This document shows, piece after piece, positions 11,159 to 24,581 of a DNA stretch of 64,000 nucleotides; within the stretch, counting starts at the first letter, position 1, and the number at the start of each line of letters is the position of its first letter. A model generated the notes under the pieces. It ran no database searches. It had not been told where the DNA came from and saw nothing but the letters and a program-made list of their open reading frames with translations. Made by a program: the position numbers and the translations under genes. The DNA is taken from contig OZ038532.1 of the NCBI GenBank assembly GCA_964036665.1, forward strand, positions 13,844,537-13,908,536, written 5' to 3'. Source of the DNA: Gordius sp. MW1 (Eukaryota; Nematomorpha; Gordioida; Gordea; Gordiidae).

Positions 11159-14100
11159 TTGAAAAATTAAACACTCACGTTGCGATACAACAAACTAATC
11201 GCAACAATAAAACGTTGTCTTTTGTCAAAATGAATAGTTCTGGCAGCTTAAAACCTCTTTTCGGAAGTAAATCGAGGATAATAGGATTCTCAAATTGGCT
11301 TGCTTTTATATATTTTTTCATGCTCTTTCACATAGAATTGAAAAAAATAAATATTTGTACCTCAAAATTTTTCACATATTTTTCTTTGAACCGTATTCAT
11401 CCGATGAAAGTTGTCGTTTTCAGACTTGGTTTCTATGATCCCAAGTAAAAATTTATCAAAATCTGAAAACTACTACTTTGAAATCATGATCGCATAGAGC
11501 CATTTTCAAAAATTAAGCATCACGTTGCGATACAACAAACTAATCGCAACAATAAAACGTTGTCTTGTGTCAAAATGATAGTTCTCGCAGCTTAAAACCT
11601 CTTTTCGGAAGTCAATCGAGGATAATAGGATTCTCAAATTGGCTTACTTTTATATATTTTTTCATGCTCTTTCACATAGAATTGAAAAAAATAAATATTC
11701 TTACTCAAAATTTTTCACATATTTTTCTTTGAAACGTATTCATCCGATGAAAGTTGTCGTTTTCAGACGTGGTTTCTATGATCCCAAGTAAAAATTTATC
11801 AGAATCAGAAAAATGTTACTTTGAAATCATGATCGCATAGGTCATTTTTGAAAAATTAAACACTCACGTTGCGATACAACAAACTAATCGCAACAATAAA
11901 ACGTTGTCTTTTGTCAAAATGAATAGTTCTGGCAGCTTAAAACCTCTTTTCGGAAGTAAATCGAGGATAATAGGATTCTCAAATTGGCTTACTTTTATAT
12001 ATTTTTTCATGCTCTTTCACATAGAATGAAAAAAATAAATATTTTTACGTCAAAATTTTTCATATAGTTTTCTTTCAACCGTATGCATCCGATGAAAGTT
12101 GTCGTTTTCAGACGTGGTTTCGATGATAAAAAGTAAAAATTTATCAGAATCAGAAAACTATTACTTTGAAATCATAATCGCATAGAGCCATTTTCAAAAT
12201 TTAAGCATCACGTTGCGATACAACAAACTAATCGCAACAATAAAACGTTGTCTTTTGTCAAAATGATAGTTCTCGCAGCTTAAAACCTCTTTTCGGAAGT
12301 CAATCGAGGATAATAGGATTCTCAAATTGGCTTACTTTTATATATTTTTTCATGCTCTTTCACATAGAATTGAAAAAAATAAATATTCTTACTCAAAATT
12401 TTTCACATATTTTTCTTTGAACCGTATTCATCCGATGAAAGTTGTTGTTTTCAGACGTGGTTTCTATGATCCCAAGTAAAAATTTATCAGAATCTAAAAA
12501 CTACTACTTTAAAATCATGATCGCATAGTGCATTTTTGAAAAATTAAGCACTCACGTTGCGATCAAACTAATCGCAACAATAAAACGTTGTCTTTTGTCA
12601 AAATGATAGTTCTCGCAGCTTAAAACCTCTTTTCGGAAGTCAATCGAGGATAATAGGATTCTCAAATTGGCTTACTTTTATATATTTTTTCATGCTCTTT
12701 CACATAGAATTGAAAAAAATAAATATTCTTACCTCAAAATTTTTCACATATTTTTCTTTGAACCGTATTCATCCGATGATAGTTGTCGTTTTCAGACGTG
12801 GTTTCTATGATACCAAGTAAAAATTTATCAGAATCAGAGAAATGTTACTTTGAAATCATGATCGCATAGTGCATTTTTGAATAATTAAACACTCACGTTG
12901 CGATACAACAAACTAATCGCAACAATAAAACGTTGTCTTTTGTCAAAATGAATAGTTCTGGCAGCTTAAAACCTCTTTTCGGAAATAAATCGAGGATAAT
13001 AGGATTCTCAAATTGGCTTACTTTTATATATTTTTTCATGCTCTTTCACATAGAATTGAAAAAAATATATATTTTTACCTCAAAATTTTTCACATATTTT
13101 TCTTTGAACCGTATTCATCCGATGAAAGTTGTCGTTTTCAGACGTGGTTTCTATGATCCCAAGTAAAAATTTATCAGAATCTGAAAACTACTACTTTGAA
13201 ATCATGATCGCATAGAGCCATTTTCAAAAATTAAGCATCACGTTGCGATACAACAAACTAATCGCAACAATAAAACGTTGTCTTTTGTCAAAATGATAAT
13301 TCTCGCAGCTTAAAACCTCTTTTCGGAAATCAATCGAGTATAATAGGATTCTCAAATTGGCTTACTTTTATATATTTTTTCATGCTCTTTCACATAGAAT
13401 CAAAAAAAATACTCAAAATTTTTCACATATTTTTCTTTGAACCGTATTCATCCGATGAAAGTTGTCGTTTTCAGACGTGGTTTCTATGATCCCAAGTAAA
13501 AATTTATCAGAATCTAAAAACTACTACTTTAAAATCATGATGGCATAGTGCATTTTTGAAAAATTAAACACTCACGTTGCGATCAAACTAATCGCAACAA
13601 TAAAACGTTGTCTTTTGTCAAAATGATAGTTCTCGCAGCTTAAAACCTCTTTTCGGAAGTCAATCGAGGATAATAGGATTCTCAAATTGGCTTACTTTTA
13701 TATATTTTTTCATGCTCTTTCACATAGAATTGAAAAAAATAAATATTCTTACCTCAAAATTTTTCACATATTTTTCTTTGAAACGTATTCATCCGATGAA
13801 AGTTGTCGTTTTCAGACGTGGTTTCTATGATCCCAAGTAAAAATTTATCAGAATCAGAAAAATGTTACTTTGAAATCATGATCGCATAGGTCATTTTTGA
13901 AAAATTAAACACTCACGTTGCGATACAACAAACTAATCGCAACAATAAAACGTTGTCTTTTGTCAAAATGAATAGTTCTGGCAGCTTAAAACCTCTTTTC
14001 GGAAGTAAATCGAGGATAATAGGATTCTCAAATTGGCTTGCTTTTATATATTTTTTCATGCTCTTTCACATAGAATTGAAAAAAATAAATATTTGTACCT

Positions 14101-16164
14101 CAAAATTTTTCACATATTTTTCTTTGAACCGTATTCATCCGATGAAAGTTGTCGTTTTCAGACTTGGTTTCTATGATCCCAAGTAAAAATTTATCAAAAT
14201 CTGAAAACTACTACTTTGAAATCATGATCGCATAGAGCCATTTTCAAAAATTAAGCATCACGTTGCGATACAACAAACTAATCGCAACAATAAAACGTTG
14301 TCTTTTGTCAAAATGATAGTTCTCGCAGCTTAAAACCTCTTTTCGGAAGTCAATCGAGGATAATAGGATTCTCAAATTGGCTTACTTTTATATATTTTTT
14401 TATGCTCTTTCACATAGAATCAAAAAAGATAAATATTTTTACCTCAAAATTTTTCACATATTTTTCTTTGAACCCTATTCATCCGATGAAAGTTGTTGTT
14501 TTCAGACGTGGTTTCTATGATAAAAAGTAAAAATTTATCAGAATCAGAAAACAATTACTTTAAAATCATGATCGCATAGTGCATTTTTGAAAAATTAAAC
14601 ACTCACGTTGCGATACAACAAACTAATCGCAACAATAAAACGTTGTCTTTTGTCAAAATGAATAGTTCTGGCAGCTTAAAACCTCTTTTCGGAAGTAAAT
14701 CGAGGATAATAGGATTCTCAAATTGGCTTACTTTTATATATTTTTTCATGCTGTTTCACATAGAATCGAAAAAATTAAATATTTTTACCTCAAAATTTTT
14801 AACATATTTTTCTTTCATCCGTATGCATCCGATGAAAGTTGTCGTTTTCAGACGTGGTTTCGATGATAAAAAGTAAAAATTTATCAGAATGAGAAAACTG
14901 TTACTTTAAAATCATGATCGCATAGTGCATTTTTGAAAAATTAAGCACTCACGTTGCGATACAACAAACTAATCGCAACAATAAAACGTTGTCTTTTGTC
15001 AAAATGATTGTTCTCGCAGCTTAAAACCTCTTTTCGGAAGTCAATCGAGGATAATAGGATTCTCAAATTGGCTTACTTTTATATATTCTTTCATGCTCTT
15101 TCACATAGAATTGAAAAAAATAAATATTTTTACCTCAAAATTTTTCACATATTTTTCTTTGAACCGTATTCATCCGATGAAAGTTGTCGTTTTCAGACGT
15201 GGTTTCTATGATCCCAAGTAAAAATTTATCAGAATCATAGAAATGTTACTTTGAAATCATGATCGCATAGTGCATTTTTGAAAAATTAAACACTCACGTT
15301 GCGATACAACAAACTAATCGCAACAATAAAACGTTGTCTTTTGTCAAAATGAATAGTTCTGGCAGCTTAAAACCTCTTTTCGGAAGTAAATCGAGGATAA
15401 TAGGATTCTCAAATTGGCTTACTTTTATATATTTTTTCATGCTCTTTCACATAGAATGAAAAAAATAAATATTTTTACGTCAAAATTTTTCATATAGTTT
15501 TCTTTCAACCGTATGCATCCGATGAAAGTTGTCGTTTTCAGACGTGGTTTCGATGATAAAAAGTAAAAATTTATCAGAATCAGAAAACTATTACTTTGAA
15601 ATCATAATCGCATAGAGCCATTTTCAAAAATTAAGCATCACGTTGCGATACAACAAACTAATCGCAACAATAAAACGTTGTCTTTTGTCAAAATGATAGT
15701 TCTCGCAGCTTAAAACCTCTTTTCGGAAGTCAATCGAGGATAATAGGATTCTCAAATTGGCTTACTTTTATATATTTTTTCATGCTCTTTCACATAGAAT
15801 TGAAAAAAATAAATATTCTTACTCAAAATTTTTCACATATTTTTCTTTGAACCGTATTCATCCGATGAAAGTTGTCGTTTTCAGACGTGGTTTCTATGAT
15901 CCCAAGTAAAAATTTATCAGAATCTAAAAACTACTACTTTAAAATCATGATCGCATAGTGCATTTTTGAAAAATTAAGCACTCACGTTGCGATCAAACTA
16001 ATCGCAACAATAAAACGTTGTCTTTTGTCAAAATGATAGTTCTCGCAGCTTAAAACCTCTTTTCGGAAGTCAATCGAGGATAATAGGATTCTCAAATTGG
16101 CTTACTTTTATATATTTTTTCATGCTCTTTCACATAGAATTGAAAAAAATAAATATTCTTACCT

Positions 16165-19100
16165 CAAAATTTTTCACATATTTTTCTTTGAACCGTATTC
16201 ATCCGATGATAGTTGTCGTTTTCAGACGTGGTTTCTATGATACCAAGTAAAAATTTATCAGAATCAGAGAAATGTTACTTTGAAATCATGATCGCATAGT
16301 GCATTTTTGAATAATTAAACACTCACGTTGCGATACAACAAACTAATCGCAACAATAAAACGTTGTCTTTTGTCAAAATGAATAGTTCTGGCAGCTTAAA
16401 ACCTCTTTTCGGAACTAAATCGAGGATAATAGGATTCTCAAATTGGCTTACTTTTATATATTTTTTCATGCTCTTTCACATAGAATTGAAAAAAATATAT
16501 ATTTTTACCTCAAAATTTTTCACATATTTTTCTTTGAACCGTATTCATCCGATGAAAGTTGTCGTTTTCAGACGTGGTTTCTATGATCCCAAGTAAAAAT
16601 TTATCAGAATCTAAAAACTATTACTTTAAAATGATAATCGCATAGAGCAGTTTTTAAAAATTCAGCACTCACGTTGCGATACAACAAACTAATCGCAACA
16701 ATAAAACGTTGTCTTTTGTCAAAATGAATAGTTCTAGCAGCTTAAAACCTCTTTTCGGAAGTAAATCGAGGATAATAGGATTCTCAAATTGGCTTACTTT
16801 TATATATTTTTTCATGCTCTTTTACATAGTATCGGAAAAAATAAATATTTTTACCTCAAAATTTTTCACATATTTTTCTTTCAACCGTATGCATCCGATG
16901 AAAGTTGTCGTTTTCAGACGTGGTATCGATGATAAAAAGTAAAAATTTATCAGAATCAGAAAACTATTACTTTGAAATCATGATCGCATAGAGCCATTTT
17001 CAAAAATTAAGCATCACGTTGCGATACAACAAACTAATCGCAACAATAAAACGTTGTCTTTTGTCAAAATGATAGTTCTCGCAGCTTAAAACCTCTTTTC
17101 GGAAGTCAATCGAGGATAATAGGATTCTCAAATTGGCTTACTTTTATATATATTTTCATGCTCTTTCACATAGAATTGAAAAAAATAAATATTCTTACCT
17201 CAAAATTTTTCGCATATTTTTCTTTGAAACGTATTCATCAGATGAAAGTTGTCGTTTTCAGACGTGGTTTCTATGATCCCAAGTAAAAATTTATCAGAAT
17301 CAGAGAAATGTTACTTTGAAATCATGATCGCATAGTGCATTTTTGAAAAATTAAACACTCACGTTGCGATACAACAAACTAATCGCAACAATAAAACGTT
17401 GTCTTTTGTCAAAATGAATAGTTCTGGCAGTATAAAACCTCTTTTCGGAAGTAAATCGAGGATAATAGGATTCTCAAATTGGCTTACTTTTATATATTTT
17501 TTCATGCTCTTTCACATAGAATCGAAAAAATTAAATATTTTTACCTTAAAATTTTTCACATATTTTTCTTTCAAGCGTATGCATCCGATGAAAGTTGTCG
17601 TTTTCAGACGTGGTTTCCATGATAAAAAGTAAAAATTTATCAGAATCTGAAAACTATTACTTTGAAATCATGATCGCATAGAGCCATTTTCAAAAATTAA
17701 GCATCACGTTGCGATACAACAAACTAATCGCAACAATAAAACGTTGTCTTTCGTCAAAATGATAATTCTCGCAGCTTAAAACCTCTTTTCGGAAATCAAT
17801 CGAGGATAATAGGATTCTCAAATTGGCTTACTTTTATATATTTTTTCATGCTCTTTCACATAGAATCAAAAAAAATAAATATTTTTACCTCAAAATTTTT
17901 CACATATTTTTCTTTGAACCGTATTCATCCGATGAAAGTTGTCGTTTTCAGACGTGGTTTCTATGATCCCAAGTAAAAATTTATCAGAATCTGAAAACTA
18001 TTACTTTGAAATCATGATCGCATAGAGCCATTTTCAAAAATTAAGCATCACGTTGCGATACAACAAACTAATCGCAACAATAAAACGTTGTCTTTTGTCA
18101 AAATGAATAGTTCTGGCAGCTTAAAACCTCTTTTCGGAACTAAATCGAGGATAATAGGATTCTCAAATTGGCTTACTTTTATATATTTTTTCATGCTCTT
18201 TCACATAGAATTGAAAAAAATATATATTTTTACCTCAAAATTTTTCACATATTTTTCTTTGAACCGTATTCATCCGATGAAAGTTGTCGTTTTCAGACGT
18301 GGTTTCTATGATCCCAAGTAAAAATTTATCAGAATCTAAAAACTACTACTTTAAAATCATGATCGCATAGTGCATTTTTGAAAAATTAAGCACTCACGTT
18401 GCGATCAAACTAATCGCAACAATAAAACGTTGTCTTTTGTCAAAATGATAGTTCTCGCAGCTTAAAACCTCTTTTCGGAAGTCAATCGAGGATAATAGGA
18501 TTCTCAAATTGGCTTACTTTTATATATTTTTTCATGCTCTTTCACATAGAATTGAAAAAAATAAATATTCTTACCTCAAAATTTTTCACATATTTTTCTT
18601 TGAACCGTATTCATCCGATGATAGTTGTCGTTTTCAGACGTGGTTTCTATGATACCAAGTAAAAATTTATCAGAATCGAAGAAATGTTAATTTGAAATCA
18701 TGATCGCATAGTGCATTTTTGAATAATTAAACACTCACGTTGCGATACAACAAACTAATCGCAACAATAAAACGTTGTCTTTTGTCAAAATGAATAGTTC
18801 TGGCAGCTTAAAACCTCTTTTCGGAACTAAATCGAGGATAATAGGATTCTCAAATTGGCTTACTTTTATATATTTTTTCATGCTCTTTCACATAGAATTG
18901 AAAAAAATATATATTTTTACCTCAAAATTTTTCACATATTTTTCTTTGAACCGTATTCATCCGATGAAAGTTGTCGTTATCAGACGTGGTTTCTATGATC
19001 CCAAGTAAAAATTTATCAGAATCTAAAAACTATTACTTTAAAATGATAATCGCATAGAGCAGTTTTCAAAAATTCAGCACTCACGTTGCGATACAACAAA

Positions 19101-21598
19101 CTAATCGCAACAATAAAACGTTGTCTTTTGTCAAAATGAATAGTTCTAGCAGCTTAAAACCTCTTTTCGGAAGTCAATCGAGGATAATAGGATTCTCAAA
19201 TTGGCTTACTTTTATATATTTTTTCATGCTCTTTCACATAGAAATATTTTTACCTCAAAATTTTTCACATATTTTTCTTTTAACCGTATTCATCCGATGA
19301 AAGTTGTCGTTTTCAGACGTGGTTTCGATGATCAGAAAACTATTACTTTGAAATCATGATCGCATAGAGCCATTTTCAAAAATTAAGCATCACGTTGCGA
19401 TACAACAAACTAATCGCAACAATAAAACGTTGTCTTTTGTCAAAATGAATAGTTCTGGCAGCTTAAAACCTCTTTTCGGAAGTAAATCGAGGATAATAGG
19501 ATTCTCAAATTGGCTTACTTTTATATATTTTTTCATGCACTTTCACATAGAATCGAAAAAAATAAATATTTTTACTTCAAAAATTTTTCACATATTTTTC
19601 TTTCAACCGTATGCATCCGATGAAAGTTGTCGTTTTCAGACGTGGTTTCGATGATAAAAAGTAAAAATTTATCAGAATCAGAAAACTATTACTTTGAAAT
19701 CATGATCGCATAGAGCTATTTTCCTAAATTAAGCATCACGTTGCGATACAACAAACTAATCGCAACAATAAAACGTTGTCTTTTGTCAAAATGATAGTTC
19801 TCGCAGCTTAAAACCTCTTTTCGGAAGTCAATCGAGGATAATAGGATTCTCAAATTGGCTTACTTTTATATATATTTTCATGCTCTTTCACATAGAATTG
19901 AAAAAAATAAATATTCTTACCTCAAAATTTTTCGCATATTTTTCTTTGAAACGTATTCATCAGATGAAAGTTGTCGTTTTCAGACGTGGTTTCTATGATC
20001 CCAAGTAAAAATTTATCAGAATCAGAGAAATGTTAATTTGAAATCATGATCGCATAGTGCATTTTTGAAAAATTAAACACTCACGTTGCGATACAACAAA
20101 CTAATCGCAACAATAAAACGTTGTCTTTTGTCAAAATGAATAGTTCTGGCAGTATAAAACCTCTTTTCGGAAGTAAATCGAGGATAATAGGATTCTCAAA
20201 TTGGCTTACTTTTATATATTTTTTCATGCTCTTTCACATAGAATCAAAAAATTAAATATTTTTACCTTAAAATTTTTCACATATTTTTCTTTCAAGCGTA
20301 TGCATCCGATGAAAGTTGTCGTTTTCAGACGTGGTTTCCATGATAAAAAGTAAAAATTTATCAGAATCTGAAAACTATTACTTTGAAATCATGATCGCAT
20401 AGAGCCATTTTCAAAAATTAAGCATCACGTTGCGATACAACAAACTAATCGCAACAATAAAACGTTGTCTTTTGTCAAAATGATAATTCTCGCAGCTTAA
20501 AACCTATTTTCGGAAATCAATCGAGGATAATAGGATTCTCAAATTGGCTTACTTTTATATATTTTTTCATGCTCTTTCACATAGAATCAAAAAAAATAAA
20601 TATTTTTACCTCAAAATTTTTCACATATTTTTCTTTGAACCGTATTCATCCGATGAAAGTTGTCGTTTTCAGACGTGGTTTCTATGATCCCAAGTAAAAA
20701 TTTATCAGAATCTAAAAACTACTACTTTAAAATCATGATTGCATAGTGCATTTTTGAAAAATTAAGCACTCACGTTGCGATCAAACTAATCGCAACAATA
20801 AAACGTTGTCTTTTGTCAAAATGATAGTTCTCGCAGCTTAAAACCTCTTTTCGGAAGTCAATCGAGGATAATAGGATTCTCAAATTGGCTTACTTTTATA
20901 TATTTTTTCATGCTCTTTCACATAGAATTGAAAAAAATAAATATTCTTACCTCAAAATTTTTCACATATTTTTCTTTGAAACGTATTCATCCGATGAAAG
21001 TTGTCGTTTTCAGACGTGGTTTCTATGATCCCAAGTAAAAATTTATCAGAATCAGAAAAATGTTACTTTGAAATCATGATCGCATAGGTCATTTTTGAAA
21101 AATTAAACACTCACGTTGCGATACAACAAACTAATCGCAACAATAAAACGTTGTCTTTTGTCAAAATGAATAGTTCTGGCAGCTTAAAACCTCTTTTCGG
21201 AAGTAAATCGAGGATAATAGGATTCTCAAATTGGCTTGCTTTTATATATTTTTTCATGCTCTTTCACATAGAATTGAAAAAAATAAATATTTGTACCTCA
21301 AAATTTTTCACATATTTTTCTTTGAACCGTATTCATCCGATGAAAGTTGTCGTTTTCAGACTTGGTTTCTATGATCCCAAGTAAAAATTTATCAAAATCT
21401 GAAAACTACTACTTTGAAATCATGATCGCATAGAGCCATTTTCAAAAATTAAGCATCACGTTGCGATACAACAAACTAATCGCAACAATAAAACGTTGTC
21501 TTTTGTCAAAATGATAGTTCTCGCAGCTTAAAACCTCTTTTCGGAAGTCAATCGAGGATAATAGGATTCTCAAATTGGCTTACTTTTATATATTTTTT
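16165..21598 (+). repeat. Dispersed copy of the 3.9-11.7 kb region
   Basis: The first part matches 3858-4844 at offset 12,307. From about 17500 the match to 4850 onward is at offset 12,653, so this copy contains one extra monomer (346 bp) near 17150-17500. From 18378 to 21598 it also matches 8442-11662 at offset 9,936. Rare shared markers include the 309-bp monomer at 19130, AGTATCGGAAAAAATAAA, GTGGTATCGATG and CCTATTTTCGG. A few substitutions separate the copies, for example GTTAATTTG near 18688 against GTTACTTTG at 8752, and GAGCTATTTTCC near 19715. Confidence 0.83.
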
Positions 21599-24581
21599 TA
21601 TGCTCTTTCACATAGAATCAAAAAAAATAAATATTTTTACCTCAAAATTTTTCACATATTTTTCTTTGAACCGTATTCATCCGATGAAAGTTGTTGTTTT
21701 CAGACGTGGTTTCTATGATAAAAAGTAAAAATTTATCAGAATCAGAAAACAATTACTTTAAAATCATGATCGCATAGTGCATTTTTGAAAAATTAAACAC
21801 TCACGTCGCGATACAACAAACTAATCGCAACAATAAAACGTTGTCTTTTGTCAAAATGAATAGTTCTGGAAGCTTAAAACCTCTTTTCGGAAGTAAATCG
21901 AGGATAATAGGATTCTCAAATTGGCTTACTTTTATATATTTTTTCATGCTGTTTCACATAGAATCGAAAAAATTAAATATTTTTACCTCAAAATTTTTAA
22001 CATATTTTTCTTTCATCCGTATGCATCCGATGAAAGTTGTCGTTTTCAGACGTGGTTTCGAAGATAAAAAGTAAAAATTTATCAGAATGAGAAAACTATT
22101 ACTTTAAAATCATGATCGCATAGAGCCATTTTCAAAAATTAAGCATCACGTTGCGATACAACAAACTAATCGCAACAATAAAACGTTGTCTTTTGTCAAA
22201 ATGATAATTCTCGCAGCTTAAAACCTCTTTTCGGAAATCAATCGAGTATAATAGGATTCTCAAATTGGCTTACTTTTATATATTTTTTCATGCTCTTTCA
22301 CATAGAATCAAAAAAAATAAATATTTTTACCTCAAAATTTTTCACATATTTTTCTTTGAACCGTATTCATCCGATGAAAGTTGTCGTTTTCAGACGTGGT
22401 TTCTATGATCCCAAGTAAAAATTTATCAGAATCTAAAAACTACTACTTTAAAATCATGATGGCATAGTGCATTTTTGAAAAATTAAGCACTCACGTTGCG
22501 ATCAAACTAATCGCAACAATAAAACGTTGTCTTTTGTCAAAATGATAGTTCTCGCAGCTTAAAACCTCTTTTCGGAAGTCAATCGAGGATAATAGGATTC
22601 TCAAATTGGCTTACTTTTATATATTTTTTCATGCTCTTTCACATAGAATTGAAAAAAATAAATATTCTTACCTCAAAATTTTTCACATATTTTTCTTTGA
22701 AACGTATTCATCCGATGAAAGTTGTCGTTTTCAGACGTGGTTTCTATGATCCCAAGTAAAAATTTATCAGAATCAGAAAAATGTTACTTTGAAATCATGA
22801 TCGCATAGGTCATTTTTGAAAAATTAAACACTCACGTTGCGATACAACAAACTAATCGCAACAATAAAACGTTGTCTTTTGTCAAAATCAAAATGAATAG
22901 TTCTGGCAGCTTAAAACCTCTTTTCGGAAGTAAATCGAGGATAATAGGATTCTCAAATTGGCTTGCTTTTATATATTTTTTCATGCTCTTTCACATAGAA
23001 TTGAAAAAAATAAATATTTGTACCTCAAAATTTTTCACATATTTTTCTTTGAACCGTATTCATCCGATGAAAGTTGTCGTTTTCAGACTTGGTTTCTATG
23101 ATCCCAAGTAAAAATTTATCAAAATCTGAAAACTACTACTTTAAAATCATGATCGCATAGAGCCATTTTCAAAAATTAAGCATCACGTTGCGATACAACA
23201 AACTAATCGCAACAATAAAACGTTGTCTTTTGTCAAAATGATAGTTCTCGCAGCTTAAAACCTCTTTTCGGAAGTCAATCGAGGATAATAGGATTCTCAA
23301 ATTGGCTTACTTTTATATATTTTTTTATGCTCTTTCACATAGAATCAAAAAAGATAAATATTTTTACCTCAAAATTTTTCACATATTTTTCTTTGAACCC
23401 TATTCATCCGATGAAAGTTGTCGTTTTCAGACTTGGTTTCTATGATCCCAAGTAAAAATTTATCAAAATCTGAAAACTACTACTTTGAAATCATGATCGC
23501 ATAGAGCCATTTTCAAAAATTAAGCATCACGTTGCGATACAACAAACTAATCCCAACAATAAAACGTTGTCTTTTGTCAAAATGATAGTTCTCGCAGCTT
23601 AAAACCTCTTTTCGGAAGTCAATCGAGGATAATAGGATACTCAAATTGGCTTACTTTTATATATTTTTTTATGCTCTTTCACATAGAATCAAAAAAAATA
23701 AATATTTTTACCTCAAAATTTTTCACATATTTTTCTTTGAACCGTATTCATCCGATGAAAGTTGTTGTTTTCAGACGTGGTTTCTATGATAAAAAGTAAA
23801 AATTTATCAGAATCAGAAAACAATTACTTTAAAATCATGATCGCATAGTGCATTTTTGAAAAATTAAACACTCACGTTGCGATACAACAAACTATCGCAA
23901 CAATAAAACGTTGTCTTTTGTCAAAATGAATAGTTCTGGAAGCTTAAAACCTCTTTTCGGAAGTAAATCGAGGATAATAGGATTCTCAAATTGGCTTACT
24001 TTTATATATTTTTTCATGCTGTTTCACATAGAATCGAAAAAATTAAATATTTTTACCTCAAAATTTTTAACATATTTTTCTTTCATCCTTATGCATCCGA
24101 TGAAAGTTGTTGTTTTCAGACGTGGTTTCGAAGATAAAAAGTAAAAATTTATCAGAATGAGAAAACTATTACTTTAAAATCATGATCGCATAGAGCCATT
24201 TTCAAAAATTAAGCATCACGTTGCGATACAACAAACTAATCGCAACAATAAAACGTTGTCTTTTGTCAAAATGATAATTCTCGCAGCTTAAAACCTCTTT
24301 TCGGAAATCAATCGAGTATAATAGGATTCTCAAATTGGCTTACTTTTATATATTTTTTCATGCTCTTTCACATAGAATCAAAAAAAATAAATATTTTTAC
24401 CTCAAAATTTTTCACATATTTTTCTTTGAACCGTATTCATCCGATGAAAGTTGTCGTTTTCAGACGTGGTTTCTATGATCCCAAGTAAAAATTTATCAGA
24501 ATCTAAAAACTACTACTTTAAAATCATGATGGCATAGTGCATTTTTGAAAAATTAAGCACTCACGTTGCGATCAAACTAAT

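Noticed and set aside
15030-15060. CENP-B box in the TTTTCGGAAGTCAATCGAGG segment
   Set aside because: TTCG and a later CGAGG are present, but the spacing and the required A and CGGG positions do not fit the NTTCGNNNNANNCGGGN pattern.
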